64,000 bases of DNA from an uncultured Paracoccaceae bacterium (GTDB lineage: Bacteria > Pseudomonadota > Alphaproteobacteria > Rhodobacterales > Rhodobacteraceae): NCBI GenBank assembly GCA_937864535.1, contig CALMJS010000012.1:106658-170657 (forward strand), in the 5' to 3' direction. The notes under the pieces are model-generated. The model searched no databases, had not been told where the DNA came from, and saw nothing but the letters and a program-made list of their open reading frames with translations. Below are positions 17,736 through 26,518 of the stretch, piece after piece. Each line of letters begins with the position of its first letter. The stretch's first letter is position 1. The translations under genes were made by a program, and so were the position numbers.

Positions 17736-19376
17736 ATGCTGCGGGCGCTGGTGCTAGGTCTGCTGCTCTTGCCGGTGACGGCGGGGGCATTGGGCGTTCT
17801 GGCACCGGCCTTTGGAATATTCCCGGCACTGGGCTATCGCAGTGTCAGCCTCGCGCCCTTTGCCGACCTGTTGGCCGTGCCCGGTTTGACGCGCGCTGTT
17901 GGGCTGTCGGCCAGTGTCGGCCTCTTGGCCACGGGGACTTCGGTCGTGGGCGCGGGTTTGATCGCCGGCGTTTTGGCCCAAGGGCGCTGGCTAAACCGGA
18001 TGGCGCGATGGCTATCGCCGATATTGGCGATCCCGCATGCCTCGGTTGCCTATGGCGTGATGTTTCTGATCGCGCCCTCTGGCATTGTGGCGCGTCTGAT
18101 TGCGCCACTCGTCGGATGGGAGCGCCCGCCGGACCTGCTGATTGTCAACGATCCGGCAGGGCTCGCGCTGGTGTTTGCCTTGGTGTGCAAAGAGGTGCCG
18201 TTCCTGCTGTTGATGATCCTCGCTGCGCTGCCTCAGGTCCCGGTTCGGGCGCTGGGCATCGCGGCAGGCGGGCTGGGGGCGGATCGCCTCTCGGCATGGT
18301 GGTATGTGATCTGGCCCAATCTGTACCGCCAGATCCGGTTGCCGATCTTTCTGGTGCTGGCCTATTCGATGACGGTTGTGGATGTTGCGCTGATCATTGG
18401 TCCGACCGTTCCGCCGACCCTGTCGGTGCTGACAGTCCAATGGATGTCTGATCCCGACCTGTCCCTGCGGATGAGAGGGGCCGCCGCCGCCATCCTGCAA
18501 AGCGGGCTGGTTCTGGGCGCAATCCTGTTCTGGATCGGGTTAGAGCGGGGTCTGCGGGCGTTGGGCGTGCGGGCGATAGAGCAGAGAGTCAGACCACAGC
18601 TAAACACGCTGCGGCCAATCGGCTGGTTTGCGGCAGGGATCATCGGCGCGACGGTGATCACCGGATTGGTCATGGCGGCGGAGTGGTCGATGACGCAGTC
18701 ATGGATGTGGCCGGACCTCTGGCCGCGTGCAGGGACGCTAGGCCACTGGCAACGGTTCGCTGCGGACAGGGATATTCTGGCCGAAACGCTGATACTGGCG
18801 CTGGGTGCGGCAACCCTTGCGGTTGGGCTGGCCCTTGCGCTGCTGGAACGCCAAGAGGATTTGCCAAACTGGGCGCTGTATCTGCCGCTGATCGCGCCGC
18901 AGGTTGCGTTCTTGCCGGGGCTTCAGGTCATGATGTTGACCTTTGGATTGCGCCAAGGGATTGCGCCGGTCTTTGCGGCCCATCTGGTGTTTGTGTTTCC
19001 CTATGTCTGGCTGACGCTGGCGGGTCCCTATCGCGCATGGGACCGCAGATTCGATGCGGTTGCCGCTGGACTGGGGGCGGGGCCTTGGCGCCGGTTCTGG
19101 ATCGTTCGCGGTCCTATGGTGCTGGCGGCGATCCTGAAGGCATGGGCGATTGGCGCAGCGGTCTCTATCGGTCAATATTTGCCGACGCTTTTGATCGGTG
19201 GCGGGCGTGTCACGACGCTGACCACCGAGGCGGTCGCCTTTGCTGCGGGCGGGGACCGGCGACTGATCGGGGTGATGACGGTTGCGCAAACATTTGCCGC
19301 TCTGATGCCGATTGTGATTGCGATCACGGTCCCGCGGCGGCTGTTCCGGAATCGAAGGGGGATGTTGCATGGCTAG
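17736..19376 (+). CDS. ABC transporter permease, double-length (YnjC-like)
   Basis: 546 residues containing two tandem permease domains of about 270 residues, each with six or so membrane helices. EAA-type loops are visible at ALGIAAGGLGADRLSAWWYV (first half) and AAGLGAGPWRRFWIVRGP (second half). Such fused permeases occur in ThiP/FbpB/YnjC importers and work as single polypeptides with a homodimeric ATPase. It overlaps the ATPase gene by eight bases. The substrate cannot be read from sequence. Confidence 0.9.
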   Translation: MLRALVLGLLLLPVTAGALGVLAPAFGIFPALGYRSVSLAPFADLLAVPGLTRAVGLSASVGLLATGTSVVGAGLIAGVLAQGRWLNRMARWLSPILAIPHASVAYGVMFLIAPSGIVARLIAPLVGWERPPDLLIVNDPAGLALVFALVCKEVPFLLLMILAALPQVPVRALGIAAGGLGADRLSAWWYVIWPNLYRQIRLPIFLVLAYSMTVVDVALIIGPTVPPTLSVLTVQWMSDPDLSLRMRGAAAAILQSGLVLGAILFWIGLERGLRALGVRAIEQRVRPQLNTLRPIGWFAAGIIGATVITGLVMAAEWSMTQSWMWPDLWPRAGTLGHWQRFAADRDILAETLILALGAATLAVGLALALLERQEDLPNWALYLPLIAPQVAFLPGLQVMMLTFGLRQGIAPVFAAHLVFVFPYVWLTLAGPYRAWDRRFDAVAAGLGAGPWRRFWIVRGPMVLAAILKAWAIGAAVSIGQYLPTLLIGGGRVTTLTTEAVAFAAGGDRRLIGVMTVAQTFAALMPIVIAITVPRRLFRNRRGMLHG

Positions 19377-20004
19377 CACTCTGGTTTTGGCAGACTTGTC
19401 GGTCACGTTACGCGGACGGACCCTGTTTCGACTGTCCGAAACCGTTCGCGCGGGCGAGGTTCTGACGATCATGGGCCCGTCGGGCGTAGGCAAATCCAGT
19501 CTGTTGGCCGCGATCAGCGGCAATCTGGACCCCGCATTTTCGATGTCCGGCAGCGTGAATCTGGACGGGCAGGATATAACGGGGCTGCCGGCCTATCGGC
19601 GCCGGATCGGGATTTTGATGCAGGACGATCTGCTGTTTCCGCATCTGTCTGTCGGGCAAAATCTGGCCTTTGGTCTAGCGGCCAAGGGGAGCCGCGCCCA
19701 GCGACGCGAAATCATCCATGCCGCCCTGCAAGACATTGATCTGGCAGGGTTCTATCATCGTGATCCGGCCAGTCTGTCAGGGGGGCAACGGGTGCGGGTC
19801 GCTCTGTTGCGTACGATGCTGTCAGAGCCCGAGGCGCTGTTGCTGGATGAACCGTTTAGCAAGCTTGATCAGGCGCTCAGGCAGCAGATCCGTAGCTATG
19901 TCTTGGCGAGGGCGGCTGGTCTGCCGACCATTTTGGTGACGCATGATCCCGGTGATGCGTCAGGTCGTGTGGTGACCTTGACCAGCCGTTCGCAAGCTGC
20001 CTAA
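19369..20004 (+). CDS. ABC transporter ATP-binding protein (YnjD-like)
   Basis: 211 residues. Walker A GPSGVGKSSLL near residue 37, signature LSGGQRVRVALLRT near 135, Walker B ALLLDEPFSKLDQ and the switch histidine in LVTHDPGDA. It energises the YnjC-like permease. It lacks the C-terminal regulatory domain found in longer ThiQ/PotA-type ATPases. The ATG at 19369 lies within the permease 3' end, giving translational coupling. It is the last gene of the four-gene unit. Confidence 0.92.
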   Translation: MASTLVLADLSVTLRGRTLFRLSETVRAGEVLTIMGPSGVGKSSLLAAISGNLDPAFSMSGSVNLDGQDITGLPAYRRRIGILMQDDLLFPHLSVGQNLAFGLAAKGSRAQRREIIHAALQDIDLAGFYHRDPASLSGGQRVRVALLRTMLSEPEALLLDEPFSKLDQALRQQIRSYVLARAAGLPTILVTHDPGDASGRVVTLTSRSQAA

Positions 20005-20006
20005 AA

Positions 20007-20022
20007 TTTACCGTTTGATAAA
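20007..20022. promoter_or_regulatory. RutR-type operator upstream of preT
   Basis: TTTACC-GTTT-GATAAA is an inverted repeat with one mismatch between arms. Its layout and spacing match the perfect palindrome found between rutR and the ureidopropionase gene. It lies about 63 bases before preT. The adjacent TetR-family RutR is the likely binder; this is inferred from the shared motif. Confidence 0.55.
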
Positions 20023-20085
20023 AAATAGACCTGTGGCATGCTGAACCTGTCCAAGGCCCGCGAGAGGCCAGAACAGGGAGCCACG

Positions 20086-21399
20086 ATGACCACCCCCATG
20101 ACCCCCGGAATTGTCGCCGGTCGCCTGAGCGGGGATGAGATCGCAGCCAATTTTGGCGATCTTCATCCTCAGTATGATCCACACGAGGCGCAGGTTGCCG
20201 CCGACCGCTGTTATTTCTGCCACGATGCGCCGTGCATGACAGCCTGCCCGACCAGCATCGATATTCCGCTGTTCATCCGCCAGATTCAGACCGGCACGCC
20301 GGAGGCCGCAGCGAAAACCATCCTGTCGCAGAACATTCTGGGCGGGATGTGCGCCCGCGTCTGTCCGACGGAAACCCTGTGCGAAGAGGCCTGCGTGCGC
20401 GAAACCGCCGAAGGCAAGCCTGTCACCATCGGTCGTTTGCAGCGGTATGCGACGGATACGTTGATGGCGAAACAGGGTCATCCGTTCGTGCGCGCCGCCG
20501 CGACCGGGAAATCGGTTGCCGTTGTCGGCGCTGGGCCCGCGGGTCTGGCCTGTGCGCATCGTTTGGCGACGAAGGGCCATGCCGTCACGATCTATGACAG
20601 CAAACCCAAACCCGGCGGGCTGAACGAATACGGCATCGCATCCTACAAATCGACCGATGACTTTGCTGCCAAAGAGGTCGAGTGGCTGATGCAGATCGGC
20701 GGTATCGACCTGCGGACGGGTGTGAGCCTTGGCCGCGATGTGTCGCTGACGGAGCTGCAAAATGACTTTGACGCGGTGTTTTTGGCTGTCGGACTGGGCG
20801 GTGTGAATGCGCTGCGGACCTCTGGCGAGGATAAGGCCACCGATGCGGTCGAGTTTATCGCAGACCTGCGCCAGTGCAGTGATTTGACCACGCTGCCCGT
20901 GGGGCGCAACGTTGTGGTGATCGGTGGCGGGATGACCGCAGTGGATGCGGCTGTTCAGGCAAAATTGCTGGGTGCCGATAGCGTGACGATTGCCTACCGC
21001 CGTGGTCGCGATGACATGCCCGCCAGCCGGTTTGAACAGGACCTCGCTGCGTCCAAGGGCGTGCGGCTGTTGTTCAACGTGATGCCCAAATCGGTCGAGG
21101 ATCATGGCATTACGCTGGAATATACCGCTGTGGTCGATGGCAAATTGCAGGGCATGGGCGAGACAGTGACCCTTGCTGCCGATCAGGTGTTCAAGGCGAT
21201 TGGCCAAACTCTGACCACACAGGCCGGCCTACAGACCGAGGACGGTAAAATCGCCGTCACCGGCGCCGGACGCACCAGCGTTTCAGGGGTTTGGGCCGGT
21301 GGCGATTGCACCACCTTGGGCAAAGACCTCACCGTTTGGGCCGTCGCCGAAGGGCGAGATGCGGCCGAAGACATCCACTCTGTTCTGATGGGGGCCTAA
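20086..21399 (+). CDS. preT: NAD-dependent dihydropyrimidine dehydrogenase subunit PreT
   Basis: 437 residues. The N-terminal Fe-S domain has CYFCHDAPCMTACPT and GGMCARVCPTETLCEEAC cysteine sets. It is followed by the GltD-like FAD fold (VAVVGAGPAGLACAHRLA) and NAD fold (VVIGGGMTAVDAA). With PreA it reduces uracil and thymine to the 5,6-dihydro forms, the first step of reductive pyrimidine catabolism. The ATG at 20086 follows AGGGAG; an earlier in-frame ATG at 20038 lies over the operator region and is not favoured. Its stop lies three bases before preA. Confidence 0.95.
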   Translation: MTTPMTPGIVAGRLSGDEIAANFGDLHPQYDPHEAQVAADRCYFCHDAPCMTACPTSIDIPLFIRQIQTGTPEAAAKTILSQNILGGMCARVCPTETLCEEACVRETAEGKPVTIGRLQRYATDTLMAKQGHPFVRAAATGKSVAVVGAGPAGLACAHRLATKGHAVTIYDSKPKPGGLNEYGIASYKSTDDFAAKEVEWLMQIGGIDLRTGVSLGRDVSLTELQNDFDAVFLAVGLGGVNALRTSGEDKATDAVEFIADLRQCSDLTTLPVGRNVVVIGGGMTAVDAAVQAKLLGADSVTIAYRRGRDDMPASRFEQDLAASKGVRLLFNVMPKSVEDHGITLEYTAVVDGKLQGMGETVTLAADQVFKAIGQTLTTQAGLQTEDGKIAVTGAGRTSVSGVWAGGDCTTLGKDLTVWAVAEGRDAAEDIHSVLMGA

Positions 21400-21402
21400 G
21401 CC

Positions 21403-22704
21403 ATGGCTGATCTGACGACAAATTTTCTAGGTATCAAATCCCCTAACCCGTTCTGGCTGGCCTCGGCGCCGCCAACTGATAAGGAATACAACGTCCGCCG
21501 TGCCTATGAGGCCGGATGGGGCGGCGTCGTGTGGAAAACGCTCGGCTCCGAAGGGCCGCCGGTCGTCAACGTGTCCGGCCCGCGCTACGGTGCGATCTGG
21601 GGCGCGGATCGCCGTCTGCTGGGGCTGAACAATATCGAGCTGATCACGGATCGGTCGCTGCAAACCAACCTCGAAGAGATCACCCGCGTCAAAAAGGACT
21701 ACCCTGACCGCGCGCTAATCGTGTCGATCATGGTCCCCTGTGACGAGGAATCGTGGAAGGCTATCCTGCCCTTGGTCGAGGCAACCGGAGCCGACGGGAT
21801 AGAGCTGAACTTTGGCTGTCCGCACGGTATGGCCGAGCGCGGGATGGGCTCTGCCGTGGGGCAGGTGCCGGAATACATCCAGATGGTGACCGAGTGGTGC
21901 AAGAAATACTACTCGAAACCCGTGATCGTGAAACTGACGCCTAACATCACGGACATCCGCAACCCCGCCCGCGCGGCCAAGGCCGGGGGCGCCGATGCGG
22001 TGTCGCTGATCAATACGATCAATTCGATCACCTCGGTTGATCTGGACCTGATGGCCCCGCAGCCGACCATTGGCGGCAAGGGCACGCACGGCGGCTATTG
22101 CGGCCCTGCGGTCAAACCGATTGCGATGAATATGGTCGCCGAAATTGCCCGTGATCCACAGACCTATGGCATGCCGATCTCTGGCATCGGCGGTGTCACG
22201 ACATGGCGCGATGCGGCCGAATTCATGGTGCTGGGCGCGGGTAACGTGCAGGTGTGCACCGCCGCGATGACCTACGGGTTCAAGGTCGTTCAGGAAATGA
22301 TCTCTGGCCTGTCAGAGTGGATGGACGAAAAAGGCTATACTTCGACCTCGGACTTTATCGGCAAGGCTGTGCCGAACGTCACCGACTGGCAGTATCTCGA
22401 TCTGAACTATGTGACCAAGGCGCATATCAATCAGGACGACTGTATCAAATGCGGTCGCTGTTACATCGCCTGCGAGGACACCAGCCATCAGGCGATCCTG
22501 ATGAAAGAGGGGCGCGTTTTCGAGGTCGATGACAGCGAATGTGTGGCCTGTAACCTCTGCGTCAACGTTTGTCCGGTCGAGGACTGTATCTCCATGGTTC
22601 CGATGGCCAAGGGTCAGGTCGATCCGCGCACCGAACGGCCCGTGGGTGATTATGCCAATTGGACCACGCACCCCAACAACCCGAGTGCCAGAGCGGCTGA
22701 ATAA
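21403..22704 (+). CDS. preA: NAD-dependent dihydropyrimidine dehydrogenase subunit PreA
   Basis: 433 residues. The FMN-binding TIM barrel starts NFLGIKSPNPFWLASAPPT, with the active-site ELNFGCPHGMAERGMGSAVG segment containing the catalytic cysteine loop region. Two C-terminal 4Fe-4S motifs are present: CIKCGRCYIAC and CVACNLCVNVCP. It binds the pyrimidine and receives electrons from PreT. It matches the C-terminal half of eukaryotic dihydropyrimidine dehydrogenase. A strong terminator follows 21 bases downstream. Confidence 0.96.
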   Translation: MADLTTNFLGIKSPNPFWLASAPPTDKEYNVRRAYEAGWGGVVWKTLGSEGPPVVNVSGPRYGAIWGADRRLLGLNNIELITDRSLQTNLEEITRVKKDYPDRALIVSIMVPCDEESWKAILPLVEATGADGIELNFGCPHGMAERGMGSAVGQVPEYIQMVTEWCKKYYSKPVIVKLTPNITDIRNPARAAKAGGADAVSLINTINSITSVDLDLMAPQPTIGGKGTHGGYCGPAVKPIAMNMVAEIARDPQTYGMPISGIGGVTTWRDAAEFMVLGAGNVQVCTAAMTYGFKVVQEMISGLSEWMDEKGYTSTSDFIGKAVPNVTDWQYLDLNYVTKAHINQDDCIKCGRCYIACEDTSHQAILMKEGRVFEVDDSECVACNLCVNVCPVEDCISMVPMAKGQVDPRTERPVGDYANWTTHPNNPSARAAE

Positions 22705-22725
22705 CTTGGATTCTTCCCCTGACTG

Positions 22726-22748
22726 GCGGCCCTTCGGGGCCGCTTTTT
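22726..22748 (+). terminator. Rho-independent terminator after preTA
   Basis: GCGGCCC (22726-22732), a TTCG tetraloop and GGGCCGC (22737-22743) are followed by TTTTT. It ends the preTA transcript. The 150 bases between it and the rutR stop hold no recognisable gene. Confidence 0.88.
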
Positions 22749-22898
22749 CTATGGGATGGCCGGTCATGCATCCGTGGTTCGCTGATGCCTGGATTGACAC
22801 GCTGAACGCCGCTTGCCTTTGGCCACGCCACTCGCAAAGTGTGATACACTGGTTTTTCGCTCGGTGCGCAGGGATATTCGAGCCAAGCAGCGGTCCGA

Positions 22899-23507
22899 TT
22901 ACGCCGTAAGGAGGCTACGGAACAGAGTGTCGAGGTACTTTGACGCCCCTTCAAAGGGATCGGCGCCGTCCAGAACGGTGCTGACCTGTACTTCGAAATC
23001 GGCATAATGCTGGGTCATGGCCCAGATGGAAAAGATCAGGTGATAGGGATCGATATCCTTGATCTTGCCGGATTTCGACCAGTCGCGAATGACGGCAGCC
23101 TTTTCATCGACCAAGGGTTTCAGACCTTCGGTCAGATCGGGCATGATGCGCGGTGCGCCCTGTAGAATTTCATTGGCAAACAGGCGGCTCTCGCGCGGGA
23201 ATTCACGGGCCATTTCCAGTTTGCGATGGACGTAGGCTAGAATTTCTTCGACCGGATCACCGTCAGGGTCCATTGCGTGCAAGGGATCGAGCCAGGTTTC
23301 CAGCAGACTTTCCAGAAGTTCGACGTGAATCGCCTCTTTGGACGGGAAATAATAGAGCAGGTTCGGTTTCGACAGGCCTGCGGACTCGGCGATTTGATCC
23401 AAAGTTGAGCCACGAAAGCCGAACTGAGAGAAAACGTCCAATCCGGCATTCAGAATGACGCTGCGATTTCGCTCTTGAATCCGAGTGCGCGGGGTCGGCT
23501 TGGGCAT
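22899..23507 (-). CDS. rutR: TetR-family pyrimidine regulator RutR
   Basis: 202 residues. The helix-turn-helix is GSTLDQIAESAGLSKPNLLYYFPSKEA, and the C-terminal ligand domain includes FSIWAMTQHYADFEVQV, both closely matching E. coli RutR. RutR binds uracil or thymine and releases its operators. Here it is divergent from the ureidopropionase gene and convergent with preTA, so it presumably controls the reductive pathway. The ATG at 23507 begins MPKPTPRTRIQERN; a much longer in-frame extension crosses the operator and is not real. Confidence 0.92.
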   Translation of the reverse strand: MPKPTPRTRIQERNRSVILNAGLDVFSQFGFRGSTLDQIAESAGLSKPNLLYYFPSKEAIHVELLESLLETWLDPLHAMDPDGDPVEEILAYVHRKLEMAREFPRESRLFANEILQGAPRIMPDLTEGLKPLVDEKAAVIRDWSKSGKIKDIDPYHLIFSIWAMTQHYADFEVQVSTVLDGADPFEGASKYLDTLFRSLLTA

Positions 23508-23617
23508 TGGATCAGCGTCTCTCCTGTTGGTTGTTCCATCAATTTGCGGCTTTTTCAGGCAAATGCCAAGCCGATGCGGGAAAACATTGACTGAAATCTG
23601 CTCGGTGATAGCGTTTG

Positions 23618-23635
23618 TTTTACCGATTGGTAAAA
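23618..23635. promoter_or_regulatory. RutR-type operator between rutR and the ureidopropionase gene
   Basis: TTTTACC-GATT-GGTAAAA is a perfect 7-bp inverted repeat with a 4-base centre, 54 bases upstream of the ureidopropionase ATG and 110 bases from the rutR start. It matches the site upstream of preT. It resembles the E. coli RutR site TTGACC-N2-GGTCAA in general form but not in exact bases. Confidence 0.62.
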
Positions 23636-23688
23636 TCAAACTGACGCTGCACAGAAACAGCGCAACGAGAAAACAGGGAGCTAGCGGA

Positions 23689-24948
23689 ATGTCGGTCCAA
23701 ACCGCGCCAGCCGAAAATTTGAAGATCAACAGGGAACGTCTTTGGGACAGCCTGATGGATATGGCTCGAATCGGGCCGGGGATAGCGGGGGGTAATAACC
23801 GCCAAACCTTGACCGATGAAGATGGCGAGGGCCGCCGACTGTTCCAAACATGGTGCGAGGCGGCAGGCATGACCATGGGTGTCGATGCCATGGGCACGAT
23901 GTTTATGCGCAGAGAGGGGACTGACCCCGATGCCCTGCCTGTCTATGTCGGCTCGCATCTGGATACCCAGCCCACGGGCGGCAAATACGACGGCGTTCTG
24001 GGGGTTCTCGGGGCGCTCGAGGTCGTGCGGACGATGGATGATCTGGGGATTAAGACCAAACATCCCATCGTGATCGTCAATTGGGCCAACGAAGAGGGCG
24101 CCCGCTTTGCGCCGGCGATGTTGGCCTCCGGGGTTTTCGCGGGGGTTCATACCCTTGACTATGCCTATGCACGTAAAGATCTGGACGGCAAAACCTATGG
24201 CGCCGAGCTGGAGCGCATTGGCTGGAAGGGTGACGAGACCGTCGGCGCCCGCAAAATGCACGCCTATTACGAGCTCCATATCGAACAGGGACCGATCCTC
24301 GAGGCCGAGGGCAAGGATATTGGCGTAGTCACCCATTGTCAGGGTCTGTGGTGGCTGGAATTTACATTAACGGGCCGCGAGGCCCATACCGGATCAACCC
24401 CTATGGCGATGCGGGTCAATGCCGGGCTGGCGATGGCCCGGATTCTGGAGATGGTCCAAGAGGTGGCGATGGCCGCCCAGCCCGGTGCGGTCGGCGGTGT
24501 GGGCCAGATGAAATTCAGCCCCAATTCGCGCAACGTTCTGCCGGGGTCGGTGGTGTTCACCGTCGATATCCGCAGCCCGGACCAAGCCAAACTGGACGGG
24601 ATGCGCGCCCAAATCGAAGCCCGCGCGGCAAAGATTTGCGACGAGTTGGGCGTTGGCCACTCGGTCGAGGCGGTAGGACATTTCGATCCCGTAACCTTTG
24701 AGCCGGAACTGGTAGAGCATGTGAGGACTGCGGCCGAGAGGCTGGGCTATTCCCATATGAACATCATTTCCGGTGCGGGTCACGACGCCTGCTGGGCCGC
24801 CAAAGTGGCCCCCGCGACGATGGTGATGTGTCCCTGTGTGGGCGGTCTGTCGCACAATGAGGCCGAGGAGATCAGCCCCGATTGGGCCGCCGCCGGGACC
24901 GATGTTTTGCTACATGCGGTTTTGGAAACTGCGGTTATTGTAGAGTGA
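23689..24948 (+). CDS. Beta-ureidopropionase / N-carbamoyl amino acid hydrolase (M20 family, HyuC/PydC-like)
   Basis: 419 residues. The di-metal ligands are visible in GSHLDTQPTGGKYDGV (His, Asp), NEEGARFAP (Glu), HIEQGPILE (His) and the C-terminal GAGHDACWA (His). The dimerisation domain carries LTGREAHTGSTPM. In this cluster the substrate is most likely N-carbamoyl-beta-alanine from dihydrouracil, giving beta-alanine, CO2 and ammonia. The ATG at 23689 has AGGGAG upstream. A REP-like repeat and then dihydropyrimidinase follow it. Confidence 0.92.
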   Translation: MSVQTAPAENLKINRERLWDSLMDMARIGPGIAGGNNRQTLTDEDGEGRRLFQTWCEAAGMTMGVDAMGTMFMRREGTDPDALPVYVGSHLDTQPTGGKYDGVLGVLGALEVVRTMDDLGIKTKHPIVIVNWANEEGARFAPAMLASGVFAGVHTLDYAYARKDLDGKTYGAELERIGWKGDETVGARKMHAYYELHIEQGPILEAEGKDIGVVTHCQGLWWLEFTLTGREAHTGSTPMAMRVNAGLAMARILEMVQEVAMAAQPGAVGGVGQMKFSPNSRNVLPGSVVFTVDIRSPDQAKLDGMRAQIEARAAKICDELGVGHSVEAVGHFDPVTFEPELVEHVRTAAERLGYSHMNIISGAGHDACWAAKVAPATMVMCPCVGGLSHNEAEEISPDWAAAGTDVLLHAVLETAVIVE

Positions 24949-24954
24949 TGCTGG

Positions 24955-24988
24955 CCGGGGGCTCTGCCCCCGGACCCCCGAGGTATTT
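24955..24988. repeat. REP-like palindromic element
   Basis: CCGGGGGC-TCT-GCCCCCGG followed by ACCCCCGAGGTATTT. I recall this short palindrome-plus-tail as a dispersed intergenic element in Rhodobacteraceae genomes. It lies between two genes of the same direction and could lower readthrough or stabilise the upstream mRNA. Only one copy is seen in this window. Confidence 0.6.
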
Positions 24989-25002
24989 AGGGAAAGATGA
25001 AA

Positions 25003-25019
25003 GGGTGGCGCGGCCACCC
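25003..25019. repeat. Short hairpin upstream of dihydropyrimidinase
   Basis: GGGTGGC-GCG-GCCACCC forms a 7-bp stem with a 3-base loop just after the REP-like element, 27 bases before the dihydropyrimidinase ATG. There is no T tract. Function unknown; it may be part of the same repeat unit. Confidence 0.45.
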
Positions 25020-25045
25020 GGCCCTAGCGAAATAAGAGGGACGAT

Positions 25046-26497
25046 ATGACCACAGTCATCAGGAATGGAACGATTGTGACCGCGGATCTGACCTATCGGG
25101 CGGATGTGCTGATCGAGGGAGGTGTGATAGTCGAGATCGGGCAGGGCCTGAAGGGCGATGCCGAGCTGGACGCGACCGGATGCTATGTCATGCCCGGCGG
25201 AATCGACCCGCATACGCACCTAGAGATGCCGTTCATGGGTACCTATTCCAGCGATGATTTCGAAAGCGGCACCCGCGCGGCGCTGGCGGGCGGGACGACG
25301 ATGGTTGTCGATTTCGCGCTGCCGTCGCCGGGGCAGGGGCTGATGGACGCCCTGCAGATGTGGGATAACAAATCCGGTCGGGCGAACTGCGATTATTCAT
25401 TCCACATGGCGGTAACGTGGTGGGGCGAGCAGGTTTTCAACGACATGCAGGCGGTGATCGGGCGCGGCATCAACACCTTCAAGCACTTCATGGCCTATAA
25501 GGGCGCCTTGATGGTAAACGATGACGAGATGTATGCATCGTTCCAGCGTCTGGCCGACCTCGGCGGGATCGCGATGGTGCATGCCGAGAACGGCGATGTG
25601 GTGGCGGAACTGTCGGCCAAGCTGTTGCGGGAAGGGAATACCGGGCCGGAAGCGCATGCCTATTCGCGCCCCTCGCAGGTCGAGGGCGAGGCCACCAACC
25701 GCGCGATCATGATTGCCGATATGGCGGGCGTTCCGCTCTATGTGGTACATACTTCCTGCGAGGAAGCGCATGAGGCCATCCGCCGTGCGCGGATGAACGG
25801 CAAGCGGGTCTGGGGTGAACCGTTAATCCAGCACCTGACGCTGGATGAAAGCGAATATTTCAATCAGGACTGGGACCATGCGGCCCGCCGCGTGATGTCG
25901 CCGCCGTTCCGCAACAAGAAACATCAGGATAGCCTGTGGGCGGGTCTCCAGTCCGGGTCGCTGTCCTGCGTGGCGACCGATCACTGCGCCTTTACCACCG
26001 ACCAGAAGCGGTTTGGCGTCGGCGATTTCACCAAGATCCCGAACGGGACCGGAGGGCTGGAGGACCGGATGCCGATGCTCTGGACCCATGGGGTGAACAC
26101 GGGCCGTCTGACACCTAACGAATTTGTCGCGGTGACCTCGACCAATATCGCCAAGATCATGAATATGTACCCCAAGAAGGGGGCAGTTCTGGTGGGCGCC
26201 GATGCCGATCTGGTGGTCTGGGACCCCGATAAGGAAAAGACGATCAGTGCGGCGTCACAGCAATCGGCCATTGATTACAATGTGTTCGAGGGTCAAAAAG
26301 TCAAAGGTCTGCCGCGCTTTACCCTGACCCGCGGGCATGTCGCGATCCACGATGGCGAAGTGCGCACGCAGGAGGGCCATGGCAAGTTTGTCGCCCGCGA
26401 GCCGAATTCGGCCGTCAACAAGGCGCTTTCGACATGGAAAGAACTGACTGCTCCGCGTCCTGTAGAGCGTAGCGGTATCCCGGCAACGGGTGTGTAA
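25046..26497 (+). CDS. hydA: Dihydropyrimidinase (D-hydantoinase)
   Basis: 483 residues. Metal ligands: HTH in GIDPHTHLEMPF, the carboxylated lysine in NTFKHFMAYKGA, histidines in VHAENGD and VVHTSCEEA, and the aspartate in ATDHCAF. It opens dihydrouracil to N-carbamoyl-beta-alanine, the second step between PreTA and the ureidopropionase. The N-terminus MTTVIRNGTIVTADLTYRAD is typical, and the start has GAGGGACG upstream. It begins a run of same-strand genes with an ABC importer 21 bases downstream. Confidence 0.96.
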   Translation: MTTVIRNGTIVTADLTYRADVLIEGGVIVEIGQGLKGDAELDATGCYVMPGGIDPHTHLEMPFMGTYSSDDFESGTRAALAGGTTMVVDFALPSPGQGLMDALQMWDNKSGRANCDYSFHMAVTWWGEQVFNDMQAVIGRGINTFKHFMAYKGALMVNDDEMYASFQRLADLGGIAMVHAENGDVVAELSAKLLREGNTGPEAHAYSRPSQVEGEATNRAIMIADMAGVPLYVVHTSCEEAHEAIRRARMNGKRVWGEPLIQHLTLDESEYFNQDWDHAARRVMSPPFRNKKHQDSLWAGLQSGSLSCVATDHCAFTTDQKRFGVGDFTKIPNGTGGLEDRMPMLWTHGVNTGRLTPNEFVAVTSTNIAKIMNMYPKKGAVLVGADADLVVWDPDKEKTISAASQQSAIDYNVFEGQKVKGLPRFTLTRGHVAIHDGEVRTQEGHGKFVAREPNSAVNKALSTWKELTAPRPVERSGIPATGV

Positions 26498-26518
26498 GAA
26501 AAGAAAGAAGAAGACCGG

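Noticed and set aside
16279..17829. A 516-codon minus-strand open frame across the YnjB-like gene
   Set aside because: Antisense shadow of a clear binding-protein gene and of two operon junctions; no motifs or ribosome binding site.
20008..21207. A 399-codon minus-strand frame over preT
   Set aside because: Low-complexity His/Arg/Gly composition typical of reverse-strand reading; preT has intact Fe-S and FAD motifs.
22749..22898. A small gene between preA and rutR
   Set aside because: Possible frames lack a ribosome binding site and similarity; the stretch lies after a strong terminator and reads as ordinary intergenic DNA.
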